A DNA stretch of 64,000 nt, taken from positions 1-64,000 of the forward strand of contig JBCBUL010000003.1 in NCBI GenBank assembly GCA_039818165.1, written 5' to 3'. Origin of the DNA: UBA5336 sp039818165. GTDB lineage: Bacteria; Pseudomonadota; Alphaproteobacteria; Caulobacterales; Hyphomonadaceae. Numbering within the stretch: the first letter of the stretch is position 1; every line of letters begins with the position of its first letter. Position numbers and translations under genes: made by a program. The notes under the pieces are model-generated. The model worked only from the letters and a program-made list of their open reading frames with translations. It was not told the origin of the DNA and ran no database searches. This document shows positions 46,234 through 55,245 of this stretch, in pieces.

Positions 46234-47934
46234 TCAGGCGCGGCGGCGGCCTGGCGATGTGATGTCCACGACATTGGGCGCTTCGCCGGCCGGATCAATG
46301 GGCGCTTCCTGGCGCACATCGACAACTTGGGCGCCCGGCAATGCTTCCAGCGCGGCAGCGATTTTCGGATGACGCGCGGCGTCTTCAATCTTCTCGGAAA
46401 GGATCCTGGCGCGCCGACCTTTCAACGTTTCGCTGGCGCTCTCAACCTGGTCCACCTGCCACAGCGTATCGGTTTCACGCTCAAGAAACAGCGCCAGACG
46501 ACGCAAGAGGTCCTCGGGCGCTCCGGGCTCAAGGGCGCAGCGCAATTGGCCAAATGCGATATCTGCGGGGCGGATATAGGTCTCTGCTTCGCTTTTCAGG
46601 ATCACTTCACGCCGCTCGGTGAGCAGGTCTATGATCTCGGCAAAACTGCTGGGGCCAGCGCCGCCGCTCGGTGCGCCCTGCCCCGCGCCGCCGCTGGCAG
46701 CTTTCTCCGCGATCAGGCGAGCGGCTTCTTCTGGCGATGGCAGGTTCGCAGCTGCAGCAATGCGCAAGAGCACCATTCGCAGGGCCGTGGCCGCATCGGG
46801 CGCTGTCTGGGTATCGCGATAGCCTGACAAAAGCATCTGCCAAAGCCGCGCTGCCTGGGCGGCTGACAAACGCTGCGCCATGGCGCGGGTCCGATCGATC
46901 CAGTCTTGCGGCCCCGCTGGTGTATACTCCTCGCCAGCGACCTGAGCGGAAGCGACTTCTGCCGCAATATCAAGCAAGTCCTTGAGGATCACGAGTGGAT
47001 CAGCGCCCGCATGGACCTGGTCATCGGCTTCGGTCAGGGCGGCCTTGGCATCACCGCGCACAGCCATGTCGAACACGTCCAGCAGGCGGCCGCGATCCCC
47101 GAGGCCCAGCATATCTCGAATGGCTGCGCCGGAGACGTCACCGCCATCGGTCGTCTGGACGATGGCCTGATCAAGAATAGACAGCCCGTCGCGCACTGAG
47201 CCTTCCGCCGCCCGCGCAATGAGCGCGAGCCCTTCAGGAGACACGTTCGCGCCCTCGCGTTCCGCGACTTTGCCGAGGTGGTCTGCGAGCGCAGACGGGT
47301 CGAGGCGCTTGAGATCGAATCGCTGGCAGCGCGACAGCACCGTGACCGGCACTTTGCGGATTTCTGTGGTGGCGAAGACGAACTTCACATGGGCTGGCGG
47401 CTCTTCCAGAGTTTTCAGGAGCGCGTTGAATGCCGCTACAGACAGCATGTGAACTTCGTCGATGACATAGACCTTGTAGCGCGCCGATACCGGCGCATAC
47501 CGAGCGCCGTCCAAGAGCTCGCGCATATCCGCCACACCTGTGCGCGAGGCAGCGTCCAACTCCAGAACATCGGGGTGGCGTCCGGCCATGATGGCTTCGC
47601 AATGCTCACCCATTGGATCGAGCACAATGGATGGACCATCCACGGTGTCTGATTTGTAATTCAGTCCCCGTGCCAGGAGCCGGGCTGTGGTGGTCTTACC
47701 CACTCCGCGTACGCCCGTGAGCATGAAGGCATGGGCAATCCGGTCCGTTTCGAACGCATTGCGCAGGGTACGCACCATGGCTTCCTGGCCGATCAGGTCT
47801 TCAAACCGGCGCGGACGGTACTTACGCGCGAGCACCTGATAGCCTTCGCCCTCGGGCGCAGCACCGGTCTCTTCGTCGGTGAACATGGAGAAGGTCGCGT
47901 CATCGCGCTCTTCGGGGGACTCAGTCTCGCTCAT
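46234..47934 (-). CDS. dnaX: DNA polymerase III subunit gamma/tau
   Basis: A 566-residue clamp-loader ATPase. Walker A GVRGVGKTTTARLLARGLN (about 61-79), the DEVHMLSVAAFNALLKTLEEPP Walker B region (about 142-163), sensor 1 FATTEIRKVP, and a C-terminal extension (about 390-566) for tau functions. The zinc-binding cysteines of the E. coli protein are mostly missing: the region reads MGEHCEAIMAGRHPDVLELDAA with one Cys, as in other alphaproteobacteria. The start at 47934 (MSETESPEERDD) lies 88 bases from the divergent tesB start. DnaX loads the sliding clamp and couples polymerases to DnaB. Confidence 0.95.
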   Translation of the reverse strand: MSETESPEERDDATFSMFTDEETGAAPEGEGYQVLARKYRPRRFEDLIGQEAMVRTLRNAFETDRIAHAFMLTGVRGVGKTTTARLLARGLNYKSDTVDGPSIVLDPMGEHCEAIMAGRHPDVLELDAASRTGVADMRELLDGARYAPVSARYKVYVIDEVHMLSVAAFNALLKTLEEPPAHVKFVFATTEIRKVPVTVLSRCQRFDLKRLDPSALADHLGKVAEREGANVSPEGLALIARAAEGSVRDGLSILDQAIVQTTDGGDVSGAAIRDMLGLGDRGRLLDVFDMAVRGDAKAALTEADDQVHAGADPLVILKDLLDIAAEVASAQVAGEEYTPAGPQDWIDRTRAMAQRLSAAQAARLWQMLLSGYRDTQTAPDAATALRMVLLRIAAAANLPSPEEAARLIAEKAASGGAGQGAPSGGAGPSSFAEIIDLLTERREVILKSEAETYIRPADIAFGQLRCALEPGAPEDLLRRLALFLERETDTLWQVDQVESASETLKGRRARILSEKIEDAARHPKIAAALEALPGAQVVDVRQEAPIDPAGEAPNVVDITSPGRRRA

Positions 47935-48022
47935 CGCGCGATTATGGCGGCTGGGCCGGTATGGGGCAATGCAGCGATGCAAAGGCTTCACAGAAGTCTG
48001 GCGCTGGCGTAAGCGAAACGCC

Positions 48023-48907
48023 ATGATACCTACATCCGATCCCGTTGCCGACCTTCTGAAACTGCTCGATCTTGAGCGCCTCGAAGTGGACCTGTTTCGC
48101 GGGGAAAGCCCCGATGAAGAAACCAGCCAGCGCGTGTTTGGAGGACAGGTCATCGCCCAAGCCCTCGTGGCGGCCTATCGCACCGTGGAAGACCGGACAT
48201 GCCACTCCCTGCACGCCTATTTCATTCGGCCCGGCGATCCGAAGATCCCGATCATTTATGAAGTCGACCGCGCCCGCGATGGTGGAAGTTTCACCACGCG
48301 CCGGGTGATCGCGATCCAGCATGGCAAGCAGATTTTCAACATGGCTTGCTCCTTCCATGTCGAAGAAGACGGCTGGCACCACCAGCATGAGATGCCGGAA
48401 ACCGTAGGCCCGGAAAACCTGCCGACCCATGACGAACTCCGTGCGGCCGTTGCCCACAAAGTGCCGGAGAGATTCCGCAAGGACTTTACGCGGGCGCGCG
48501 CCATCGAGATTCGTGACATTGACCCGATGGACCTCTTCGAGCCGACGCCGAAACCCGAGGTCAGCCATTTATGGTTCCGCGTGGCCCGCGAGATCGACGA
48601 GAAACCCTGGCTGCACCACTGTTTGCTGGCCTACGCTTCGGACATGCGCCTTCTGGGCACGGCAAACCGGCCCCATGGCGTCTCCTGGATGACGGGTGAG
48701 TTGATGAGCGCGAGCCTGGATCACTCCATGTGGTTCCATGCGCCAGTAAACTTCAGCGACTGGCTGCTCTACACAATGGACGCCCCCTATGCCGGAGGCG
48801 CTCGCAGTTTCAATCGCGGAAAAGTCTTCACGCAGGATGGCCAACTGGTCGCCAGCGTCGCCCAGGAAGGATTGATGCGCCCGCGCCGCCCCAAAAACCA
48901 GGAATAA
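48023..48907 (+). CDS. tesB: Acyl-CoA thioesterase II
   Basis: A 294-residue double hotdog protein. N-terminal half: FRGESPDEETSQRVFGGQVIAQAL (about 23-46) and HSLHAYFIRPGDPKIPIIYEV (about 60-80). C-terminal half: LLAYASDMRLLGT (about 202, with the catalytic Asp), SLDHSMWFH and NRGKVFTQDGQLVASVAQEGLMR at the end. TesB hydrolyses a broad range of medium- and long-chain acyl-CoAs. It diverges from dnaX and stands alone; it adds to the acyl-CoA theme of the window. Confidence 0.94.
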   Translation: MIPTSDPVADLLKLLDLERLEVDLFRGESPDEETSQRVFGGQVIAQALVAAYRTVEDRTCHSLHAYFIRPGDPKIPIIYEVDRARDGGSFTTRRVIAIQHGKQIFNMACSFHVEEDGWHHQHEMPETVGPENLPTHDELRAAVAHKVPERFRKDFTRARAIEIRDIDPMDLFEPTPKPEVSHLWFRVAREIDEKPWLHHCLLAYASDMRLLGTANRPHGVSWMTGELMSASLDHSMWFHAPVNFSDWLLYTMDAPYAGGARSFNRGKVFTQDGQLVASVAQEGLMRPRRPKNQE

Positions 48908-48959
48908 CCTGGTGCGCCTGGTGCGACGCGAGCGCCGTTGTGAGGACCCGCCGACCCAG

Positions 48960-50387
48960 CTAAGTCGTGGCGCCGCCCAGGAAGCCAAGATCTGACTGGC
49001 TGAAGTTCTGCAGGTTCGGGAACACGGTCGCGAGTTCCGAACCGTTGAGACCAAACCAACCACCCAGCGTGGCGCCAAATTGCTCCACGGAAACGGACGG
49101 GATCAAACGACCGCGTCGGCCCGTGTAGAATTCGGACTCGATGTCGGGTTCTGCCAATGCGCCATAGACCCGACCGCCCTGGACGGCCCCGCCGGCCACA
49201 AAGTGGTGTCCGCCCCAACCATGGTCGGTGCCGTTCCCATTACCGTTCAGCGTGCGGCCAAAGTCAGAGAATGTGAAGACCGCCACATTACCCCATTGCC
49301 CGATCTCGACCATTGCATTGCGGAAGGCCGCAAAAGCATCGGAGATTTCCTGCGCCAGGTTCGGCAGATTATTGGATTGGTTCCGGTGCGTATCGAAGCC
49401 GCCTTTTGTGGCATAGAAAATCTGGCGATTGACCAGAAGCGAGTCGCGAATTGCGATGGTTTCCGCAACGGTGCGAAGCTGGCGCCCAAGCGAGGTGTTC
49501 GGGAACTCCGTCGTCAGCGAGTCGGCAGCTGCGTTTCTGATTTCAGCGAAGGACTCATTGTCCTGAACGCCTTGCGCGCTCAGCATGGCGAGATCGCGCT
49601 CCAGCACAGACGCAGACTCGAAGTCTCTGCGCAAAAGCGCCTCGCGGATTGCGGCGCGGGTCGCATCGCCCTGATCACCGCCTCCTAGAAGTCCGCGCGA
49701 TGAGACGACTTCTGGGGTGGGAGTATTTCCACCAGAAATGGCGAATGGTCGCGAAGTCTGCCCCGAGAGGAAGACGTCCGTGCTGCCTACGGTGATGTTT
49801 TGATAGATTGAGGGCGTCGAGGGCGATGCGGCGGTGATAATGTCGGCAAAGCGACCGCCCCAGCCGATCCGTTGACCTTCCGTTCCCAGGGCCATCCATG
49901 TCGATTGCTGGTCATTGTGAGAGAACAGCTTCTTCGGCAGGGCCACCGAGCGATCATCGTAAGACTGACGCGTTGTTGGCTCAATCAGCGGGCCGACCCC
50001 GCCGACAATTGCCGCCTCTCCAGCGTTGAAGAGACCATGGAGGCCGGACATTTCTGGCACCAGCCCAAACCGTCGCCCGCCAAGGTCTGCCGAATTGGCA
50101 ATGTTCAAACCGAGCAAGTCGCCCAAGGCCCGCGATGGTGTATTCGCGCCATTGTAGCTGGCGAACATGTCCTCTCGCACGCCGCGCAGCATGTCATACT
50201 GTGCCTGGTCCGTCGGCATGACGATATCGCCATAATCAAGTCCGCCTTTCAGGAAGATCCCGACGAGCGCCTTGTAGCCGCCTGTGTTCACAGCATGGGC
50301 CGGCAGCGCTGTGGAAGAACTGATGGCGGCCAGTCCGCCCGTCGCGGCCATGCCTTGCAGGAAAATTCTTCTGGAGAGCATATCCAT
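48960..50387 (-). CDS. DUF1501 exported protein (Tat-type signal)
   Basis: A 475-residue protein with SRRIFLQGMAATGGLAA at residues 5-21, a twin-arginine-type signal followed by an Ala-rich cleavage region. The DUF1501 body contains KALVGIFLKGGLDYGD, SGLHGLFNAGEAAIVGGVG and TFSDFGRTLNGNG...HGWGGHHFV, resembling sulfatase/phosphatase-fold proteins, though no enzyme activity is established. It lies 11 bases downstream of the DUF1800 gene on the same strand; this pair is widespread and its function is unknown. AGGAG sits 8 bases before the ATG at 50387. Confidence 0.9.
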   Translation of the reverse strand: MDMLSRRIFLQGMAATGGLAAISSSTALPAHAVNTGGYKALVGIFLKGGLDYGDIVMPTDQAQYDMLRGVREDMFASYNGANTPSRALGDLLGLNIANSADLGGRRFGLVPEMSGLHGLFNAGEAAIVGGVGPLIEPTTRQSYDDRSVALPKKLFSHNDQQSTWMALGTEGQRIGWGGRFADIITAASPSTPSIYQNITVGSTDVFLSGQTSRPFAISGGNTPTPEVVSSRGLLGGGDQGDATRAAIREALLRRDFESASVLERDLAMLSAQGVQDNESFAEIRNAAADSLTTEFPNTSLGRQLRTVAETIAIRDSLLVNRQIFYATKGGFDTHRNQSNNLPNLAQEISDAFAAFRNAMVEIGQWGNVAVFTFSDFGRTLNGNGNGTDHGWGGHHFVAGGAVQGGRVYGALAEPDIESEFYTGRRGRLIPSVSVEQFGATLGGWFGLNGSELATVFPNLQNFSQSDLGFLGGATT

Positions 50388-50398
50388 AATCTCGGCTC

Positions 50399-52153
50399 CT
50401 AGCGCTGTACGCGGTAAGCTGGGGAATTTACGGCAATGAGAATGGCCGACATGATCCGGCGTTCCCGATCTCGATCTGTGTCCCTGTCATCAATCGGCAT
50501 AGCGTTGACCGCGTTGACGATGTCGGCCTTTGTCGCGTCGCTCATGCGCCCACCGGTAAGCAACATATCGAGATGGTCTGCGAGGGCCTCGGGTTGATCG
50601 GCCAGTGCGAGTTCATCGGTATAGTCAGGGTTGAACGTTGTGTTTCGCTCTCGCGAAGACGAGACGTCAAACACGAAGTCAGTCATGAAATTCTGATAGC
50701 CGACAGCCGAGGCCGTGTTGACGATCTGGAATTCAGGCACCGTCATGGCGCGGCCACCGGCTTCGGTGCCGGGCGGCGTGAAGCCGGGACGATAGAAATT
50801 GAACACTGACGGAGACCGGAAAGGCTGCTGGCCCAGTCGTGAAGCGTTCGACCGTGTGTCCCTCAGCAGGTTCTCATTCGACGCATCGATTTCCGTGACA
50901 TCGAATGCCCGCGCCCAATGGACGAAGTTCATCACTGGCTCGCGAACTTTTCCGTAGGCTTCATCGCTCGCAGCAGCGCCGCTGAGCACGTAATCATCCA
51001 GCAGGATGGCGGCGATGGTGGCAGACAAGTCCCCACGCTGCCCTGTGCCAAAACTGCGACCGTCATCGGCCGTAAATGAGCCATTCGCGAATGCCGTGGA
51101 CACGCGCTCGACATAGGCGGGAGGCGGGTTGGACGACGTAAAACGCTGAATGAGCTGCCGGGACACAAATGGCGGAACATTTGGATGATTGAAGAGCGCA
51201 TCCAGCGCCAGGGAGATGGACTCATCGCCAGGTGTGCCTGCAGCGATCGTCATCCCCAGGAACGATTTCTCGAGTGGCGAGTGCTGGTCCGGGTACATCA
51301 CCAGGGCCGAGTACTCGCTGTCGACATCATGATCCCGGTAGAAATTTCCACCCTTTTCGGAGAGCCCGGTAAAGACGCGGGCGAGCCCGATCACATCCTC
51401 ATTGGTGTAGGTCTCGATTTCATTGCCCTGGGCATCGAGCCGGGATGTGCCGTCCATGTTCAGCTCGACCAGGCCGATAGTGAAGAGCTGCATGACTTCG
51501 CGGGCATAGTTCTCGTCCGGCATGCGACCGCGGCGCTCGTCGCCTTTGCGGTTTCGCATATAGGTCAGGTATTCGGCCATCAGAGGGGTGTACGTCACGT
51601 CCTGCAGCAGCTGGCGGTAGTTTCCAAACGCATTGCGCGTCAGGGCGTCCGCATAGAAGGCCGTGGCGCGAGAATTGATCCCGCCAGTGTCACGGCCATT
51701 GGCCACGACGATCTGGGACAACGCATAAGTCATACGTGTGCGGAGCTGATCATCATTCTCGATCATCGACTCCCACACTGTGTAGGTGAACACGTCGCGG
51801 CCTTCGCTATCGTCTTCGGGCGTCTCAGCAGCAACGCGGGGAAGATAGAAGGTCGGCGGCTTGGCGAGCTCGCCCGCAACCCAGTTGGAGGCATTTCCAC
51901 TGCGCACCAGATTGCTGATCATGGTTTGATCGGCGCCAAAGGTGGACAGGTTCAGGAAGCGTACCGCCTCTGACTCGTCATCAATCACTGTCAAAGGCGG
52001 CGGGGGTGGCGGTGGCGGCGGACCGCCCACGGGCGGTGATCCGGGAGGCGACGATGCCCCTCCGCTCTCTCCGCCGCCGCCGGAACACCCGACCAGCGCC
52101 ACAGCACTTGCAAACATCAGAACTCGCATGGAAGCAGACATGGAAAGCTGCAT
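50399..52153 (-). CDS. DUF1800 lipoprotein
   Basis: A 584-residue protein with lipobox ALVGC after a 22-residue signal (residue 23), then a Gly/Ser/Pro linker containing a run of nine prolines. The DUF1800 domain follows: AVRFLNLSTFGADQTMI, RMTYALSQIVVAN, NAFGNYRQLLQDVTYTPLMAEYL, MPDENYAREVMQLFTIGL and LARVFTGLS. No activity is known for the family. It is the first gene of a two-gene operon with DUF1501, and a GGAGGGG Shine-Dalgarno precedes its start. The exported location of both proteins suggests work in the envelope or at the surface. Confidence 0.9.
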   Translation of the reverse strand: MQLSMSASMRVLMFASAVALVGCSGGGGESGGASSPPGSPPVGGPPPPPPPPPLTVIDDESEAVRFLNLSTFGADQTMISNLVRSGNASNWVAGELAKPPTFYLPRVAAETPEDDSEGRDVFTYTVWESMIENDDQLRTRMTYALSQIVVANGRDTGGINSRATAFYADALTRNAFGNYRQLLQDVTYTPLMAEYLTYMRNRKGDERRGRMPDENYAREVMQLFTIGLVELNMDGTSRLDAQGNEIETYTNEDVIGLARVFTGLSEKGGNFYRDHDVDSEYSALVMYPDQHSPLEKSFLGMTIAAGTPGDESISLALDALFNHPNVPPFVSRQLIQRFTSSNPPPAYVERVSTAFANGSFTADDGRSFGTGQRGDLSATIAAILLDDYVLSGAAASDEAYGKVREPVMNFVHWARAFDVTEIDASNENLLRDTRSNASRLGQQPFRSPSVFNFYRPGFTPPGTEAGGRAMTVPEFQIVNTASAVGYQNFMTDFVFDVSSSRERNTTFNPDYTDELALADQPEALADHLDMLLTGGRMSDATKADIVNAVNAMPIDDRDTDRDRERRIMSAILIAVNSPAYRVQR

Positions 52154-52264
52154 TTTCCCCTCCGGAAAACTCCAGTCGATTTATGGTCATGTGCCGGCAA
52201 ACCGAAAGTTAAACCCCGGAGAGAGTTTTCCGATTTAACACTATTTAATTCAAAAACTTGAGTA

Positions 52265-53041
52265 TTAGGCGAGCAATCTCGTCTTGAGGTCTGATCTTAG
52301 CGCTTTTGTGACACCCAATACATCTTCGAGATAAGTGTCCACGCTGCCTGACTTCGATTCGATTGTGGAAAATGCCGTTTCCAGATAGCGCCGTCGTACA
52401 CCCATGAATGGCCGGTACACGTCTGCATCATACGATCGATCGAGCATGTTGTTGAAATAGGCCTGGGCGTCCGGAAGGCGGGCTTCGATATCCACCGCAG
52501 TGTTGGTCATCTCATAATCAGCGAGGATATCATCCCGGGAGACGCCGAGAATGTGCTTGGTCAGGGCACACGTAATGCCGGTCCGGTCCTTTCCGGCGGC
52601 GCAGTTGACCAGGGCAGCTTCGTCACCCGCCAGTCCGGCAAGGCGTTCAAACCAACCGCTGAACAGCTCGACATGGTGCTCCTTGTAGGGCGCGGTTACA
52701 TAGTAGCCGTTCATCCAGTCTTCCGCCGCATCCTTGTCGGCTTCGACCTGGCTGAGAAACGTCACGTGGGGGCTTTGCATTTCCCGCCCGCCATCGCTGG
52801 TCAACACTTCAGGGGCGCTCCAGCGACCGGGCTGGCGTTCACGCTCATCAGGGCGGCGCAAATCGGCCTGGAACTGAATGTTTAGCGCCTTTACCGCCTC
52901 AATGTCGGCGTCGGTTGCTTCGTGATAGTGACCGGACCGGAAAAGAAGGCCACGCTTGACCGTCCGCCCCTCACTGGTGGTGTAGCCCCCAAAGTCGCGG
53001 AAGTTGCGAACGCCCTCGAGCGTGTAGATGCGATCCGACAT
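52265..53041 (-). CDS. Tyrosine-protein phosphatase (DSP/PTP-like)
   Basis: A 258-residue protein of the bacterial Y_phosphatase3 group. The conserved N-terminal LEGVRNFRDFGGYTT (about 7-21) and RSGHYHEATDADIEAV are followed by the CX5R loop VNCAAGKDRTGIT (Cys about 146, Arg about 152). These enzymes dephosphorylate phosphotyrosine or phosphoinositide-like substrates. The start MSDRIYTL at 53041 is preferred to an in-frame ATG 33 bases upstream. It follows the DUF1800 start on the same strand but runs away from it, with a 111-base A+T-rich spacer between. Confidence 0.88.
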   Translation of the reverse strand: MSDRIYTLEGVRNFRDFGGYTTSEGRTVKRGLLFRSGHYHEATDADIEAVKALNIQFQADLRRPDERERQPGRWSAPEVLTSDGGREMQSPHVTFLSQVEADKDAAEDWMNGYYVTAPYKEHHVELFSGWFERLAGLAGDEAALVNCAAGKDRTGITCALTKHILGVSRDDILADYEMTNTAVDIEARLPDAQAYFNNMLDRSYDADVYRPFMGVRRRYLETAFSTIESKSGSVDTYLEDVLGVTKALRSDLKTRLLA

Positions 53042-53120
53042 TGCTTTCCCCGTCTTTGCCTGTGGCGAGTCCATACGCGCAAGCGCCCTAAAGGAAAACA
53101 GGAAAGGCGTCGTGCTGGCG

Positions 53121-53492
53121 TTAGCCCGCGCTTGGAACGGTGCTCATCTCAGCCTGGTTGCGATTGGGCCGCGCGCTGGCACGGTTTTGCAGGCACACGT
53201 CAAGCATGCGGCCCGCCACCATTGGGAGGGGCGCAGAGAAACGCGCTTCCTCGCCATCGATCACCAGATCACAATCGCAATCAGGGCCGGTCGCTTCCAG
53301 CGGGCTTTTGCCCGGCATGGCAATGGACTGGCGCACCATCGGGCACCCGTTGCGGATGCGCCCTTCAATGACGGTGGTGTGTTTGGCACCCGTTTCCTCG
53401 GTCCAGCTAATGGACTGCTCTGCGCAAAACTGCGCGCTGGCCGGGGCGGCGACGGCGAATGCGACCGCAATCAATGCAATAGAACGTGTCAT
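53121..53492 (-). CDS. Small secreted cysteine-containing protein, unknown function
   Basis: A 123-residue protein with a clear signal peptide (MTRSIALIAVAFAVAAPASA, cut before QFCAEQ). The mature part has five cysteines (QFCAEQ, GCPMVR, DCDCDL, DVCLQN), compatible with periplasmic disulfides. No known family is recognised. It sits between purS and the phosphatase on the minus strand, where purQ is often found in other alphaproteobacteria. The start at 53492 is chosen because the signal peptide begins there. Confidence 0.65.
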   Translation of the reverse strand: MTRSIALIAVAFAVAAPASAQFCAEQSISWTEETGAKHTTVIEGRIRNGCPMVRQSIAMPGKSPLEATGPDCDCDLVIDGEEARFSAPLPMVAGRMLDVCLQNRASARPNRNQAEMSTVPSAG

Positions 53493-53577
53493 GCGCGGCC
53501 ACATGCAACGGGCGGGCCGATGGATCAAGTGTGAACCGCATGTGGAATTCGCCGGATTGGCGAGCCTGCATTTGCGA

Positions 53578-53823
53578 TCAGGACTCAAGCTCGATCTGGT
53601 AGCTTTCGATTACCGTGTTCGCCAGAAGCTGCTGGCACATTTCCTCAACCCGAGCCTCGGCAGCGTCCCGCGAGAGTCCGTCTTCCAGGTCCAACTCTAT
53701 CACCTTGCCGATTCGCGCGCTTTCAACCTCGCCAAAACCAAGCCGGCCAAGCGTGTCCGCAACGGCCTTCCCTTGGGGGTCAAGCACACCGGGCTTCAAC
53801 GCCACATGCACAATCGCCTTCAT
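53578..53823 (-). CDS. purS: Phosphoribosylformylglycinamidine synthase subunit PurS
   Basis: An 81-residue protein with KAIVHVALKPGVLDPQGKAVADTL (about 2-25) and GKVIELDLEDG (about 39), the PurS pattern. PurS bridges PurL and PurQ in the FGAM synthase complex that makes formylglycinamidine ribotide. It follows purC after 10 bases, a standard alphaproteobacterial order. purQ and purL are not next; a small secreted protein gene follows instead. Confidence 0.93.
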   Translation of the reverse strand: MKAIVHVALKPGVLDPQGKAVADTLGRLGFGEVESARIGKVIELDLEDGLSRDAAEARVEEMCQQLLANTVIESYQIELES

Positions 53824-53833
53824 CGCCCAGCTC

Positions 53834-54604
53834 CTATTTGCCGTTTCCATTGAAGGCGACGATGTTGTCGCCCTGCCCGCTTTCCTTGATGATTCCCAGG
53901 CGTCGCGCGACCTCGCTATAGGCTTCGGTGACACCGCCCAGATCCTGGCGGAAACGGTCCTTATCAAGCTTTTCGCCGCTCTCCATGTCCCAGAGCCGGC
54001 AGCTATCCGGGCTGATCTCATCGGCCAGAATGGTCCGCACCATTTCGCCCTCGAACAGACGTCCGAACTCCAGCTTGAAGTCGACCAGTTTGATCCCGAC
54101 GGCACTGAACAAGCCCGCCGTGAAATCATTCACCCGTAGGGCCAGTGCGACCATGTCGTCCACTTCCTGGGGACTGGCCCAGTTGAACGCGGCGATATGC
54201 TCTTCAGTGACCAGCGGATCTCCCAGGTCATCGCGCTTGAGGTAAAACTCGACCAAAGTACGCGGGAGCGCCGTGCCCTCTTCGACCCCGAGCCGTTTTG
54301 ACATGGAGCCCGCCGCCACATTCCGCACCACCACTTCCAGCGGAATAATCTCAACCTTCTTCACCAGTTGCTCGCGCATGTTCAGACGGCGAATGAAGTG
54401 CGTCGGGATGCCGACGCCCCCGAGACGCGTCATCATGTATTCTGAAATCCGGTTGTTCAGCACGCCTTTGCCATCCAGAACCGCACGCTTTTCGGCGTTG
54501 AACGCGGTGGCGTCGTCCTTGAAATACTGTATCAGTGTGCCCGGCTCCGGTCCCTCATACAGGATCTTCGCCTTGCCTTCGTAAATCATGCGTTTGCGGG
54601 ACAT
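53834..54604 (-). CDS. purC: Phosphoribosylaminoimidazole-succinocarboxamide synthase (SAICAR synthetase)
   Basis: A 256-residue enzyme. The N-terminal IYEGKAKILYEGPEPGTLIQYFKDDATAFN (about 7-36) forms the ATP-binding lobe, followed by MMTRLGGVGIPTHF, IPLEVVVRNVAAGSM (about 88-102) and KLVDFKLEFGR and DEISPDSCRLWD (about 205-216). It ligates aspartate to CAIR in de novo purine synthesis. Co-transcribed with purS 10 bases later. Divergent from the DUF1476 gene across a 206-base spacer, a common arrangement in alphaproteobacteria. Confidence 0.96.
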   Translation of the reverse strand: MSRKRMIYEGKAKILYEGPEPGTLIQYFKDDATAFNAEKRAVLDGKGVLNNRISEYMMTRLGGVGIPTHFIRRLNMREQLVKKVEIIPLEVVVRNVAAGSMSKRLGVEEGTALPRTLVEFYLKRDDLGDPLVTEEHIAAFNWASPQEVDDMVALALRVNDFTAGLFSAVGIKLVDFKLEFGRLFEGEMVRTILADEISPDSCRLWDMESGEKLDKDRFRQDLGGVTEAYSEVARRLGIIKESGQGDNIVAFNGNGK

Positions 54605-54746
54605 GGGTTCTGGGTTTCGCTTTCAAACAGCTCGTGCGGGGCAATATCCGTCATCGGGGCTACGCCCCGCGAAGCGCGCTCCACTGGCACGAGTCCATGT
54701 CTCGCGCAACCAACACTCTAAGCCAAACATCATCGGTGTGAAATGC

Positions 54747-54775
54747 TTGAGCGCAGGCCCGGCAGGCCCTATTGT
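54747..54775 (+). promoter_or_regulatory. Candidate sigma-70 promoter of the zeta-subunit gene
   Basis: TTGAGC, a 17-base spacer, and TATTGT (54770-54775) match -35 and -10 elements partially (four of six at -10), 35 bases before the ATG at 54811. Confidence 0.35.
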
Positions 54776-54810
54776 AATGATTATTGGCTTTCTCACAGGG
54801 AAACTGCACC

Positions 54811-55137
54811 ATGAGCAATGGTTTTGACGATCGCGAACGCGCCGAAGAGGCCAAATACGCCTTGGACCAGGAAACCCAGTTTAAAGTGATGGCGCGGCGC
54901 AACAAGCTGCTCGGCCTCTGGGCGGCGGATTTGTTGGGCAAGACTGGCGCTGCTGCTGACGCCTATGCGAAAGAAGTTGTGCTTTCGGACCTGGAAGAAG
55001 CGGGCGAGGAAGACGTATTCCGCAAGGTGCGCGGCGACTTCGATGCGGCAGGCGTGATGCGTTCAGACAGCGATATCCGTGAGCAGATGGCCGAGCTGAC
55101 GCCAGTTGCGCGCGATGCGGTGCTCAAGGGCGAGTAG
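54811..55137 (+). CDS. DUF1476 protein, F1-ATPase zeta (inhibitory) subunit homologue
   Basis: A 108-residue helical protein with FDDRERAEEAKYALDQETQFKVMARRNKLLGLWAA (about 5-39), the DUF1476 signature. In Paracoccus this is the zeta subunit that blocks ATP hydrolysis by the alphaproteobacterial F1FO-ATPase through its N-terminal inhibitory segment. ATG 54811 (MSNGFDD) is preferred over an in-frame codon 27 bases earlier. Its position beside purC is conserved in alphaproteobacteria and supports the taxonomic placement. Confidence 0.88.
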   Translation: MSNGFDDRERAEEAKYALDQETQFKVMARRNKLLGLWAADLLGKTGAAADAYAKEVVLSDLEEAGEEDVFRKVRGDFDAAGVMRSDSDIREQMAELTPVARDAVLKGE

Positions 55138-55245
55138 TTCGCTTTATTCAGAACCCGCATAACACCCTTTCGGGCCCGGCCCCTGCACGGCTAGGCCGCG
55201 CTCCACCAAGTATCTCCCAACGCAACACGAAACAGGGAGATCAAC

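Noticed and set aside
52229..52242. TTAA-N6-TTAA near the DUF1800 gene, close to a CtrA box.
   Set aside because: Spacing is six, not seven, and the region is A+T rich, so it is probably chance.
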